The notes under the pieces are model-generated. The model saw only the letters and a list, made by a program, of their open reading frames with translations. It did no database searches and was not told where the DNA came from. Made by a program: the position numbers and the translations under genes. DNA of 64,000 nt from Meriones unguiculatus. Lineage: Eukaryota > Chordata > Mammalia > Rodentia > Muridae. The DNA is taken from the NCBI RefSeq assembly GCF_030254825.1, contig NC_083368.1, positions 9,078,001-9,142,000 of the forward strand, written 5' to 3'. Below, in pieces: positions 36,241 to 47,587 of this stretch. Within the stretch, counting starts at the first letter, position 1; each line of letters opens with the position of its first letter.

Positions 36241-36400
36241 ATATTTGTGCATATATATGTATATATATGTGTGTGTGTAAGTTTTTATCTATTTATATAT
36301 CATATATATGCTGTGTATACGTTAGTCGATAGATATAGATATAGGTGCAAGTATAGGTATAGACATGGAATAGATATAGATAGATATATAACCTTACTCA
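36241..36400. repeat. TA/TG and GATA-type low-complexity cluster
   Basis: TATATG/TGTG run at 36248-36280, then irregular TAGATA/TATAGA units to about 36392. This degenerate microsatellite explains the Tyr/Ile/Arg-rich open frame here. Confidence 0.85.
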
Positions 36401-37682
36401 GATCTAGTGCTCACTCTTTCAGTGACAAAAAAAGAGGAAAAATACACACACAGGGAGTTATGTTAAAACTTCAAGTCACTTATAAGGTGCTGAGCTAGGA
36501 GTTAAATAACCACAAAGTATCAGCAGGCTAAATTCGCAAATGTTTCAAAATCCATTCTTTAACAGGAGCTTAAATACTGGTGAACCTCGATCCTAAAACA
36601 TTTCCTATCATAGAAGTCTATTAATATATGGGTGGTGTAGTTGCAAGCATTAAATGTTTCATAGTTATGCTTCACTGTTCATTATTTTTGAACCAACATT
36701 TTTTTCACATCTAGTTTGATTTTCCACTCTTTACAAGATGACAGATTTTTTACCATTTCCTACTTTCTTACTGGCAGTCTTTTGTCTTCTTTTATTAATG
36801 TTTAAGCCTTCAAGTTTTTGCTCTAATGTATCCATAGAAAAATATCTTGATTCATTTGCATCAACGGAACGAAATGAAAACAGAGCAGAATTTTTGTCTT
36901 TTCTTTTTTTAAGTTTAAGTTGAAAGCATTAGAAGAAATAGATTAAGTCACTAAAGCTTTTCATCGCAATTTAAAAGCTCATTTCTATGCGGTACAGCTA
37001 CAGTAAGAGGGCTCTGCTTGCACTCCTCCTACCATACCACTTTCTGTAGATGGCTAAATGTATAGTGACTATAAGTTTTGCATAGTTCCACTAAATTTAT
37101 TCATATTAAAACATAATTATATAATATATAATTATGTAAAAGAAGTAATGAAGTGATTTGGTAAATTTGAATCAAAATAGACTGTATGAATTGATTTAAT
37201 TTGGTACATTTGAGCACATATTTGTATTTTTAAGATCTTGTTCCTTGAAAATTAATGTATTGGTCATTCTTCTACCATATCTGATCAACAAAGTGATACT
37301 TAAAATATGTCAAGTGATAGAGTAAATGAGTAAGTGTTTAAGTAAATGGATATCTTATAGACATTCCTGCAAGTACCTGGGTAGCTAAGGATAGCATTGG
37401 CTTCCTGTTAATTCTGCTTTTTCCTCTGAAATTCATTACAGGCTTGCTTCACCATGCCCAACCTTATATACACATTTTTTTTATCACTAAACTGACTTCA
37501 TAACCTTTCACTATCTATCAGACAGCTTATGTTCTACAATTAAAATACTCAATGATTGCATATTCAATACAAAATAACTTCTCTTGAAAATATGACATAA
37601 TAAATATATGTCAAAAATACATTTGATTGTACGCCTAGATGATATTTTGAACTCACTGTGATTCTCTGCCTTGAAAACAATC
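36401..37682. other. Unassigned DNA
   Basis: AT-rich. No repeat or gene recognised. Confidence 0.45.
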
Positions 37683-38468
37683 AACTGCAGAAAGACACAC
37701 ATGGTATATACTCACTTGTAAGTCCATATTAGCCATATAATATAGGATAAACATACTAAAATCTATACTCCTATTGAAGCTAAACAACAAGGAGGAACCT
37801 AGGGAAGATGCTTAATCCTCATTCAGAAGGGCAAAGAAAGTAGACATCAGAAGTGGGAGAAGACAGAGAACAGGACAGGAGCCTACCACAGAGGGACTCT
37901 GAAAGACTCTAACCAGCAGGGTACCAAATCTGATGCTGAGATTTAGAGCCAAGTTTTGAGCAGAGTGCAGGAAATCTTATGGAAGAAGGAGAAGACAGAA
38001 AGACCTGGAGGGGACAGGAGCTCTACAAGGAGGCCAACAGAGCCAAAAACTTGGGCACAAGGGGGGGGGGGGCTGCAGAGAACAATACTCTAACCACGGA
38101 CCATGCATGGAGAGTTGATAGACGCCCTGCTCAGATGTAGCCTATAGGCAGCTCAGTCTCCAAGTGGGTTCCCTAGAAAGGAGCTCAAGGACTGTCTCTA
38201 ATATGAACTCAGTGGCTGACTCTTTGGTCACCAACTGCTGGGTGATGCAGCCTTGCCAGGCCACAGAGGAAGATGATGCATCCAGTCCTGAGGAGACCTA
38301 ATAGGACAGGGTCATATAGTAGGGGAGGTCATCAGCAGACTAGGGGAGGGGCATACAGAGAGAAGAGGGAGGGAGGCTGAGACTGGGAAGAGATGAGAGA
38401 GGGGGCTGCAGCAGAGATACAAAGTAAATAAATTGTAATAATAATAAATAAATAAAAATTTAAAAAAG
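37683..38468 (+). mobile_element. L1: end of ORF2 and 3' UTR, 5' truncated
   Basis: It starts in the last ORF2 codons (GCAGAAAGACACACATGGTA) and runs through the entire 3' UTR, including a G12 run at 38061-38072, to an AATAATAATAAATAAATAAA tail. AATCAAC occurs at both edges (37679-37685 and about 38468-38474) and may be a short target duplication. Confidence 0.85.
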
Positions 38469-38920
38469 AAATCAACCATTGTTAATTATTTTTATAGACC
38501 ATTGGAATCCTTCCAGGATGTGCCACTTAGTTTCTATTCTTTCATCTAGCATGTGTGATGCTCCGTATTTGGCATCTGTGTAAGAGATATGGTGAACCAT
38601 AACAAAAAAGGAAAGATAAAATATGGTAAAAGATAAAACAAGTAAATAGAAGTGTCTGTTACTATGTTTTTGTCTCTAGTCTTGGACAGAATTTGCCTGT
38701 GTAAGTGAACAAAGCAGAAAAATGCCAATTAACTGATATTGTAGAAGTTTAAAGATATTTATAACATGAGTGATTATATGGTTTTTTGCTGTAACTACCA
38801 AGCATTAAGATATTTTGTAGAAGAATGAAACTTTTAAGTTTCTGACCTGACCGAAAATAAATATTAAGTTAATGAAAAACAAACAAGTAAACAACCACAG
38901 GAAATGTTAAAATTTTATTT
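38469..38920. other. Unassigned DNA
   Basis: AT-rich. Nothing recognisable. Confidence 0.45.
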
Positions 38921-39065
38921 AAGCCAAGCGTGGTGGTGCATGTCTTTAATCACAGCACTCAAAAGGAAGAAGCATGCGGGGTTTTATGAGTCTGAGGTTA
39001 GCCTGGCCTACATAGAAAGTTCTAGGCTGTCCAATATTATATAATGAGACTGCCTTAAAAACCCA
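38921..39065 (+). mobile_element. B1 SINE
   Basis: Sense B1: GCCAAGCGTGGTGGTGCATG head, CTTTAATCACAGCACTC, TTAGCCTGGCCTACATAGAA, ending in GAGACTGCCTTAAAAACCC. A B2 follows 14 bases later. Confidence 0.9.
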
Positions 39066-39078
39066 ACAAACTTCTTTA

Positions 39079-39330
39079 AGGTGCTGGAGAGATAGCTCAC
39101 CTCTTAAGAGCATGTACTGCTCTCACAGAGGACCCAGATTTTGTTTTCAGTACTCATGTTAAGCAGCTCACAACTCCCTTTAATTCCAACCCCTGGAGGA
39201 TGCATCACCTCTGTCCTCTGCAGGTACCCGCAGTCTCATGCATGAACTTGATGTTACACGCATACACCTGTAGTAACATGCACACACACTCAAACACACA
39301 CATACACACAGAGCCAGAGAGACATACATA
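39079..39330 (+). mobile_element. B2 SINE with CA-rich tail
   Basis: tRNA-derived head GGTGCTGGAGAGATAGCTCA, then the TTAAGAGCATGTACTGCTCT block, a GCAGCTCACAACTCCCTTTA segment and a CACACA-rich end. Confidence 0.9.
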
Positions 39331-41640
39331 CATAATTTTTAGAAATATTTTAAAATCGCAAAATTGTAGTAGTTGCAAATGCAAAATATGAACTATCATT
39401 CTTTCTTTTTTAGTGGCTATTTGGAACACATAAGGTCAGAAGTTCACAGTCACACTACAATTCTGCCAACTGGTATAGAAATAAGATTGTATAATTGGTA
39501 ATCTAAGCAATTTATGTGACTTGGAAATAAGATCTTACCCCTGAATTGAATTTACTATGACATCCTCTAAATCTTGAGAATGTAATTTTCAGTTTAGCTA
39601 AATTATTGTTTGCTAAGATTTTAATAAGCTTTAAGTATCAATAAACTGCATAGTTTCCTTAGAGTGAAGCTACAAATTATACTTTAACGTATCTAAATTT
39701 CAGATAGCAGTGAAAGTCAGAATAGAAACCCTTTTACTTGCATATTGAGAATGTGTCCTTGAATTTACATAAAACACTGCAGTATGTTGTGAGTGAAGTG
39801 AAAAACAAATACAACAGAACTATTGTCTAAGCGGAAGGCTGAGTGCACTGTAGAAATAGATTCTCAGCTCCGTGCAAGTTGCAAGTCAAGGTGATCTCGG
39901 CACTGGCATGTTGGTAATGAATGAGTGGCAGCACCAAGCAGAGCCAGCTAAGAGGATGGATTAACCAAGGAGGCACACATGGAACCAATGAAATCTGCAC
40001 AAAAGCTTCATTCTCAGCGTTACCACACAGCCTAATTGCCTGTGTCTCAGATTAGTACTGTTTTCAAAGCTTCTTTTTCCTTTTATTTTTTTTTTTTCAT
40101 AGCGGCTTAACTCTACATTGTAGTTTTAAGAAGAACCCTGTGTCCTTGCCTGTTTTGTGCCATTCTTTCTTACTACCTTGTCTGTCTGTCTGTGGCTTAT
40201 TTTAAATGGATGCTTTCTACCTTCCTTCCTCTACTCTCACGCTCTATGGCAAAAGATCCCTGGCAGAGAATCACTCTGTGAGCTAGGTACTTCTTTGGAA
40301 AGGGGCCTCCCCACAGGGAAAGCCTTTGCAGTGCGCTTGGCTGCAGAGGGCCTCATCCACTGGGTAGGAAAGTTAATTCAGTCAGTGCGATTTACCATCC
40401 CTAGATCAGCTACTCCTAAGAGGCTGGACCTGAAGGCTAAATTTTCTTTCCAAAATTCCATTTTTGCACGAATGTCATAATTCTCCTGAAGTTAATAATT
40501 AAAGGACTAAATTCTACAATGGACAAGGTAAGAGTTGGCAGATTTGCCGTAGCCTTCAGGTAAAATAAAAATGCTTGATTATGACAAGGTTAAAATTTTA
40601 AAAAATTAAAAAGAGCAAACCGTCATTATTGATTTTGAGTAAACCTGAGTTCGCACTTTATGTTCCTTTCATCCTATGCAAGAGAAAAAAATTGGAGTGA
40701 ACTGATGTTTCAGTCTGGGCAGCCAAGAGATAACTTACAAAATCCCCCAAACCCCCAAACCCAGCTGGTACCAAGGAGTGTAAAAGGCTTAGGAAAGAGC
40801 CCCTCCGCTTTGTTATCATTTATGAAAGAAAATAGTGTGGATCAGTTGGTCAGGAAGAGGATGCACCGGGCTTTTTCTAGATTGTCTGTCTGAGACTATG
40901 TGCAGGAGGCCTTGGCTGGGGTCAGCAGAAAGCTGCTTCCAGCCTGGGGTATCCCTGCAGTCAATGCTTATAGCACTGGCCTGAGGCAGCAGACATACCT
41001 CAGCGGCCAGCTCGGAACAGCCCTCCCTGGACTGCCTGGCCAGCATCCAGAACCACACAGTGGGAGCATCCCTAGAAGCCTTTTTTAAAGTTGCGCTGAA
41101 AATAGAGGAGATGAAGAGAATCAAACTTAGAAGAATTTTTGCATTTACTTATTTTTCTTCAAATGACAATCTAAAACATTTTACTAATATGCAAACACGT
41201 GCTGCCTTCAGTACATCCAAATATCTGTTGTTAATGTTCTGTGAAACTAACAGCCATAAAATTCATTTACTGAATGAATATGTTCACTATATCCCTTCAT
41301 GATTGGTTTGAGACTGTATTCTCAATTCTAGAGGCAAAACGAAGATGGGCCTCCTATATTTTAACAAATTATCAGTAGCAGTCTGTCAATATTACGGATA
41401 TAAAAATTCATCATGTCCTGAGTGAACAATTGAAGGAATGAATGGTAAATTAAACTGTTAACTCTTCTTTCCGGCTCTCTCTTTCCTAATAAGTGACCTG
41501 ACAATTAAAGCTGCCTAAACCTGTTAAGTCATCCAAACATTAGAAATTTCCAAGGTTTATCTCTCAGTTTATGTTTTCTCCCAAGAAAGAGTGTGTGTGT
41601 GTTTTGTTTGTTTTGTTTTCTTTTTTGAGAATTTGCTATA
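39331..41640. other. Unassigned, repeat-poor DNA
   Basis: More than 2 kb without recognisable repeats. The segments 40240-40480 and 40880-41070 are GC-richer than the surroundings and contain overlapping frames of 62-107 codons on both strands. None matches a protein I know. This is where I would look for a conserved non-coding element or an exon. Confidence 0.4.
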
Positions 41641-41679
41641 TGTAATTTTTAACATATTTTACTTGTCATAGCCTCAGGT

Positions 41680-42180
41680 GATGTTGGGTTTTTCTTCATT
41701 GAGCACCTGTTGTATTAGAGTGAGAGCTGCAGGTGTCATCAGCCGCTGCACTCCACAGCTCAGGCTTACCAGTGTTCCAGGAAGAACTGGGAGCTGATGG
41801 GACAGCTGAAGTGAGGGAGGTACACTTGTCAGTGCAATGATGACGAAGTCAGTGTTATCAATGGTGTGTACATCTGAGCTACCTCCAAGTGGAGGTCTCC
41901 TATCAATACTAAATGTCAGCTGGGTATCTGGTACTTAGCCCAAAACTTCAGAACTTGTTCTAAATACAGGCATGCAGTGCCTGAGGTGCTCCTAGTGTGA
42001 TAGTGATGGACAGGTGGTAACCTGCCCCTTTGCAGAACCAGCATTCCTCTCCAATGGTCACAGTCTTGCAGAGTAAATGGAGTTTAACTGCCTCAGGTGC
42101 TCCAGCTGTCCAAAGAAAACCAGCTCACTTGGACTCTGAACTCTGTCCTCTCTGTCTTTCTTATGGAGCACACTAAAAAG
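41680..42180 (-). other. Unassigned GC-richer segment, possible retrocopy
   Basis: On the minus strand about 75 codons are open near 41700-41930, and further partial frames shift between phases upstream. This pattern suits a decayed coding retrocopy, and A-rich sequence lies at its 3' side (the complement of 41605-41625). I cannot identify a parent gene, so the call stays open. It may equally be single-copy non-coding sequence. Confidence 0.25.
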
Positions 42181-42904
42181 GAGACTCAATTTTATATACA
42201 ATTTCTTTGAAATGTTAATTATATACCCTAGGTTTGTACTGGGGCAAATTTATAAATACATAAACTTTTTTTGTGAAGGCTTTAAAACACCTTTCACATG
42301 CTTTCCCCAACTTACTTGTTTTCTTGAGTTTCCTTTAGCAACTGCCTAATTTTCATGTATGTGCACATTTTACATGAATCATACACTCCTTCAAGCAAGA
42401 AGTGAGTTTGGATTTTTGAAATATTGGACTGCTTTTCTATTTTCTAATTGATTCTCAGTGACCTAAATTCTTTCACATAATTTGCCTTCAAAGATGGAGT
42501 ATTGGCTTTATTAAGTATGAAACAATATGCATTCCTTTGTCAAAATGCTATCATAAAACAAACAAAAAAAAACAGTTTTTTAAGAAAACTGGCCAAAGCT
42601 ATTTTTAAAATGATAAATTTATCCCATGTATTTGTCATGAATAAGTAGTCATTTATGATTCTGTTATGTTTTACAGAAAACTGTTGTAAATTTGGTGTCA
42701 TGATGCTACTTAGCTTGACAATGAACTATTAGCCACTTTGGCAGAATAAGAACACAGTGAACAATTGGATTCTATTGTCATAATAAATCTGTTAAAGAAA
42801 AATATTAGTTGAAGCAAAGAAAGATTCTCTAAGTAGCTCTTTTATTTTTTAAAAGATTTAATTCAATGCAAGTCCAAGCAAATTGGCTAGAAAAGACATC
42901 TGTT
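42181..42904. other. Unassigned DNA
   Basis: AT-rich. No repeat or gene recognised. Confidence 0.45.
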
Positions 42905-43250
42905 GCCTCCTATTGGAATGTTCAGTCGTTTGGCCCCAAGGGCCCGTGTGTTAGTGGGAGGTGGTGGTAACCCTGGGACAGGTGACCTAACGAAAAGAAG
43001 TTAGGTTATACATGTGGCTTTGGAGGAACTTTTAACACTCTGGCCACCAAGGGGTAAGCAGTTTATCCCACACTCAGGCTGCACCTTGATATGATGCCTC
43101 ACTACAGGTACAAAGCAATGTGACCAGCCTGGCACAGACAGAAACTTCATAAGCTGAAATTAAACTTTTCCTTTTTATAACTTGATCGTCCCAGGGCTGG
43201 GATTCACTAACAAAATATGACTAATGCAGATTACACTGGACATGTGATAA
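42905..43250 (+). mobile_element. MaLR LTR (MLT1/MT-like)
   Basis: Blocks in MaLR order: GGCCCCAAGGGCCCGTGTGT, GGGAGGTGGTGGTAACCCTG, a GATGCCTCACTACAGGTACA stretch, CTGAAATTAAACTTTTCCTT and TATAACTTGATCGTCCCAG. The compound L1-ERV insertion enters 16 bases further on. Confidence 0.65.
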
Positions 43251-43272
43251 AAGCAACAGTTAGTAGCAATAG

Positions 43273-43316
<44 letters not shown>

Positions 43317-43573
43317 CAATGCAGTTTATTCAGGAACATTGAACAATCCTCGGACCCCAGGGAAAGCCAGCCCACAGCTTAAATAGCCTCTGGGTAGCCA
43401 ACCCAGGCATGCCACGGGGGCAATGCAGATAGGTCCACATACATGGAAGCAAGCCAGATCCTCGGCCTTAGCCAAATGTGGAGTTGTTCGTGACAGAGAG
43501 CACTCACCATCGGGAAGGTGGAAGGCGGAAACCAGCTCCATCTTTAAGGCATAGCATTCCGCAGCTCTCTACA
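43317..43573 (-). mobile_element. ERV LTR, U3 and R only, ending at the poly(A) site
   Basis: On the minus strand the LTR starts with TGTAGAGAGCTGCGG just after a polypurine tract (complement of about 43574-43590), the expected env/LTR junction. A TATA-like CTATTTAAG lies at the complement of 43380-43388 and AATAAA at the complement of 43325-43330, eight bases before the A tail. U5 is absent because the copy is made from polyadenylated RNA. In the proviral context this sequence would act as promoter and 3' processing signal. It resembles ERV2/betaretrovirus-like rodent LTRs; I do not assign a family name. Confidence 0.8.
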
Positions 43574-43826
43574 GTTCCCCCTTTTTGTTTTAGACGCATC
43601 AGGCAAGAGTAGAGGTCTGATCTCTGATATTAGAAATAAATTGGGACTTTGTACAGATGTTCATTTAGGTGTCGTCCACCCAAAGAGCATCAGACCCGTC
43701 CAATACCTTTTTCTCAGAGGCGGGACCTGGGGCATCAACCCGCATGCAATCAGACATGCTCTTCTCTGGGTCCAAAGCGGCTGACCCTGAGTGCAGTGCT
43801 TAGCCTCGCATCCTGAGCGTATCATT

Positions 43827-44745
43827 TTAGCTTTTTATGGTATCCAACCATGCTTGGGGAGAATGTCCTGCTTCAATGGCTGTAAAAACCTGAATGATCA
43901 TGGCTGCATCACACTGTTGTGAGACTCTAATCTTGCATATATACCACAGGCAAACCAAGGAGACCAACACCAGAAGGCCTGCTAACGCTCCCATGCCCGC
44001 CCATTCCTTCAGATGATTCATGGCTGCAGCAATCCATGTTGATAATCCTGTGGCTAGTCCTGCGTCCACTCCGGTAGAATTTACTGTGACAATGGCCACT
44101 CTCAGCTGCTCCATCGTAGTATTGAATTCTCCAGTCCCAATTACCTAAAATATAGCTCGACAATTGTTTAGACAGATTTGCAGCGCAGGAAAAATTCTCA
44201 TGTTGTATGCTAGTGACACAAAGTCCAGCATACTTTCATTGACAGCCAGGTTGAGCGATTTGCCATAGGGTATCAATTTGCTCCTGCAAGAGGTCAATCC
44301 TCTGATTGAACACCATCAACCTTCCTTTTAGTTGAGCATTAATTCCTTTATGTACAACTAAGGCATGAGCTACATTGGCTAAATGATTATTCAGGGTCTG
44401 AGCAGTCTGCCCAGTATGACTCATGGCTAATGCCCTGGTGGTAGCTCCAACAGCCGTCAATGAGATGGTAGTAACAATGGTGGCTGTAGTTCCAAGATCC
44501 CTTTTCTGTCTGAAGAGAGTCATAGCGTGAGGGGCATCAATGGGCATAGGCACCCAGTGAGGCATGCGAGTAACCAGGGCATACCTAACTTTACTAGCAT
44601 TCCAGCATTGGGCAAAAAAGCAAGTATCATTACCACAATTACTTGGCTCTATCTGGCTAATAATGAATAAAAATGGGGGATATAGACAAACAGGTGTGGG
44701 CTTATAGGAAATATTATGAGAAGCCTTAACCCCTCGTTGGAACAT
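43827..44745 (-). pseudogene. Betaretrovirus-like endogenous env fragment (end of SU and TM), broken
   Basis: On the minus strand this is the C-terminal end of a surface subunit and most of a transmembrane subunit. A basic cleavage motif RQKR lies at 44511-44500, followed by an Ala/Thr/Gly/Ile-rich hydrophobic stretch in fusion-peptide position, then a heptad-like helical region with many Leu/Gln/Asn. A Trp-rich membrane-proximal segment and a membrane span with a LLVLVSLVCLW core lie near 43960-43990. The frame ends at a lysine-serine C terminus at 43830. Breaks: an in-frame TGA at 44238-44236 and a frameshift near 44115-44120. The N-terminal SU, signal peptide, gag and pol are absent. The breaks may have been present in the source copy, since the adjoining L1 frame is still open. 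It cannot encode a functional envelope. Confidence 0.8.
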
Positions 44746-44892
44746 CCTGCGTCAGTTCTAGAACTAGCAGTGGGGGTGTCCGAGGTCTGAGTAGGTTCAG
44801 GAGACCATTGCCCCCAGGGGCGAGACGTGCTCCATGCCAATTGACTAACTCCATGTTTTCCTCCAATTTTGAAAGTCATTTAAGGTTCTTAA

Positions 44893-45640
44893 ATTACTTT
44901 TTTCCCTTTTTTCTTAAATTTTTCATCAATTACACTTTATTCATTCTGCATCCCCCCATAAGCCCCTCCCTCCTCCCATCCCAATCCCACCCTCCCTCCT
45001 CCCTCTGCTTGCATGCCACTCCCCAAGTCCACTAATAGGGGAGGTTCTCCTCTCCTTTCTGATCTTAGTCTGTCAGTTCACATCAAAAGTGGCTGTATTG
45101 TCCTCTACTGTGGCCTGGTAAGGCTGCTCCCCCCCCCCCAGAGGGAGGTGATCAAAGAGCAGGCCAATCAGATTATGTCAGAGGCAGTCCCTCTTCACAT
45201 TACTATGTAACCCAATTGGACTCTGAACTGCCCTGGGCTACATCTGTGCAGGGGTTCTAGGTTATCTCCATGAATAGTCCTTGGTTGGAGTATGAGTCTC
45301 TGGGAAGTTCCCTATGTTCAAATTTTCTTGTTCTTTTGCTCTCCTTGTGGAGACCCTGTCCTCTCCAGCTCTTACTATTTCCCATTTCTTACCTAAAATT
45401 CCGTTCACTCTGCCCAAGAGTTGCCCATCAGGCTCAGCATCTGCTTTGATAGTCTGAAGGGCAGAGGCTTTCAGAGGCCCTCTGTGGTAGGTTCCTAGGT
45501 TGTTTCCTGTTTTCTTCTTCTTCTGATGTCCATCCTCTTTGCCTTTCTGGATGGGGTTTGGACGTTTTAGTTAGGGTCCTCTCTCTTGCTTAGTTTCTTT
45601 AGATGCACAGGTTTTAGTGGGTTTGTCCTATGTTGTATGT
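44893..45640 (-). mobile_element. L1 3' UTR with A-rich end, internal to the compound insertion
   Basis: On the minus strand this runs from the ORF2 stop through the purine-rich segment to AATAAAGTGTAATTGATGAA and an impure A-rich stretch (complement of 44893-44928). That stretch would be the source L1's own terminal tail. ERV sequence continues immediately after it, so L1 3' processing was bypassed in the transcript that was copied. A C10 run lies at 45130-45139. Confidence 0.85.
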
Positions 45641-46194
45641 CTATATGAGTGAGTATATACCATGTGTGTCTTTTTGCTTCTGAGACAACTCACTCAGGAT
45701 GATCCTTTCCAGATCCCACCATTTACCTGCAAATTTCATGATTTCCTTATTTTTCATTGCTGAGTAATATTCCATTGTGTAGATGTACCACAATTTCTGC
45801 ATCCATTCTTCAGTTGAGGGGCATCTGGGTTGTTTCCAGCTTCTGGCTATTACAAATAAAGCTGCTACAAACATGGTTGAGCAAATGTCCTTTTTGTGTA
45901 CTTGAGCCTCTTTTGGATATATGCCCAATAGTGGTATGGCTGGATCTTGAGGAAGCGCTATTCCTAGTTGTCTGAGAAAGCACCAGATTGATTTCCAGAG
46001 TGGTTGTACAAGTTTACATTCCCACCAGCAGTGGAGAAGGGTTCCCCTTTCTCCACAACCTCTCCAGCATGTGTTGTCACTTGAGTTTTTGATCTTGGCC
46101 ATTCTGATAGGTGTAAGGTGAAATCTCAGGGTTGTTTTGATTTGCATTTCCCTAATGGCTAGTGAGGTTGAGCATTTCTTTAAGTGCTTCTCTG
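45641..46194 (-). pseudogene. L1 ORF2 C-terminal fragment, open for about 184 codons
   Basis: The C-terminal part of L1 ORF2p, the reverse transcriptase/endonuclease of the retrotransposon, with the frame open from the 5' truncation at 46194 to a natural stop at 45641. The cysteine-rich motif C-x3-C-x7-H-x4-C is complete (CWRGCGERGTLLHCWWEC, about residues 44-61). The endonuclease and polymerase domains are missing, so it has no activity. The intact frame contrasts with all other ORF2 pieces in the window and supports a young age for the compound insertion. Confidence 0.9.
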
Positions 46195-46209
46195 GCAATA
46201 GGCCTTTTT

Positions 46210-46741
46210 AAAACATGCTTTTCACCCTATGGGAGATGGCAAGGCAAAGCAAGTATCACGTGTTTCTGGACCTATGAGTTATTTTTTTATAATTGAAAAA
46301 TATCAGACATGTATTTGTTTTAATAGTAACATACATACACACAAAGAGATGATAGACAAATGGATAATAAACATAAAAAGATAGGTAGAGTTGATAAATG
46401 ATACATGGTATGTGGATGCATGATATGTAAGAGGTTTTTTTTAGACAAAGGTATGAGAGTATGATGACATCAATTCTTCTTTATTAAGAAACAATATTCA
46501 GCCTTTCTGTTGCTAAGATGGCTTTTCTTCTGTGAGGGCTAACCTACATTCATCTTAAAAGATTTGGGATTCTGAGGTGTTCATGTTAAAGTAATTAATG
46601 GGAGAAAACAATGTTGACAGATCAATAAGATAGGAGGAATTTGATAGCAGAATAAAGTTTGCTGTGATGCTCCCAGCAATCAGCAGCCAAGATGGAGTCC
46701 AGCCAATAATGTGATTTCCAATGCAAATTCTCATCCCCCTC
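46210..46741. other. Unassigned DNA
   Basis: AT-rich. Nothing recognisable. Confidence 0.45.
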
Positions 46742-46880
46742 CCCTCTTTCTGAGACAGGGTTTCTTTGTGTAGTCCTGGCTGTCCTGGAACTAGCTCTGT
46801 AGACCAGGCTCACCTCAATTCACAGAGGTCTGCCTGCCTCTCCCTCCTGAGTGCTGGTATGAGCCACCACCACCTAGCAT
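46742..46880 (-). mobile_element. B1 SINE
   Basis: Antisense B1: TGAGACAGGGTTTCTTTGTG, GTCCTGGCTGTCCTGGAACT, CAGAGGTCTGCCTGCCTCTC, closing in a CCACCACCACCTAGCATG head. An L1 is inserted about 25 bases downstream. Confidence 0.92.
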
Positions 46881-46904
46881 GAATTAACATTTTAAGAGCA
46901 CACA

Positions 46905-47578
46905 CTATTGCTCAATCCCCATCCAGAAAGGCAAAGAAGGTGGACATCAGAAGAAAGAGAAAACAGGGAACAATTCAGGAGCCTGCCACAGAGGGAAAGG
47001 CTCTGCCTTGCAGAGTATCAAAGCAAATGCTAAGACTTATGGCTAACCTTTGGGCAGAGTGCAGGGAATCTTAGGAAAGAAGTGGGAAATAGTAAGATTT
47101 GGAGAGGACAGGAACTCTACAAGGAGAACAACAGAACCAAAAAATCTGAGCACAGGGGTCTTTCCTGAGACTAATACTCCAACCAAGTAACATGCATGGA
47201 GATAACCTAGAACCTCTGCACCGATGTAGCCCACGGCAGTTCAGTGTCCAAGTGGGTTCCCTAGTAATGGGGACAGGGACTGCCTCTGACATGAACACAG
47301 TGGCTGCTTCTTTGATCACCTCTCCCTGAGCGGGGAGCAGCCTTACTAGCCCACAGAGGACAACAGTGCAGCCACTTCTGATGAGACCTAATAGACTAGA
47401 ATCAGAAGGAAGGAAAAGAAGACCTCCCCTATCAGTGGACTTGGGGAGAGGCATGGATGGAGAAGGGGAAGGAAGAAATGGACTTGGAAGGGAGGAGGGA
47501 GGGAGCTACAGGGGGGATACAAAGTAAATAAAGTATAATTAATAAAAAGATTTTTAAAAAAATCTTAAAAAAAAAAAG
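46905..47578 (+). mobile_element. L1 3' UTR, 5' truncated, with TSD
   Basis: It starts near CAATCCCCATCCAGAAAGGC and runs through the 3' UTR to AAGTATAATTAATAAAAAGA and a 12-A tail. AAGAGCACACACTA at about 46895-46908 and AAGAGCACACTA at about 47576-47587 flank it and differ by one CA unit, a likely target-site duplication. Confidence 0.88.
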
Positions 47579-47587
47579 AGCACACTA

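Larger units (their letters stand above)
43266..46209 (-). mobile_element. Compound retroposed unit: L1 3' part + ERV env + LTR + poly(A), one 15-bp TSD
   Basis: GCAATAGGCCTTTTT is repeated without mismatch at 43266-43280 and 46195-46209. Between the copies, read on the minus strand: L1 ORF2 end and 3' UTR (46194 to about 44893), ERV env (about 44892-43574), a U3-R LTR piece (43573-43317), then about 41 A (T tract 43276-43316). The plus-strand target TTTTT/AAAA matches the L1 endonuclease preference. No duplication or A tail separates the L1 from the ERV beyond an A-rich junction (44893-44928), so both parts arrived in one RNA. A pure tail, a perfect duplication and the long open ORF2 remnant indicate a fairly recent insertion. 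The likeliest origin is L1 3' transduction; retroposition of an ERV transcript containing an L1 is the alternative. Confidence 0.88.

Noticed and set aside
40157..40480. 107-codon plus-strand open frame as a small gene
   Set aside because: No homology that I recognise, no convincing initiation or splice context, and overlapping frames of similar length exist nearby.
43827..44745. Functional (syncytin-like) envelope gene
   Set aside because: The frame is interrupted by TGA and a frameshift, the N-terminal SU and signal peptide are missing, and the copy is a poly(A)-tailed retroposition product without its own complete LTR promoter unit.
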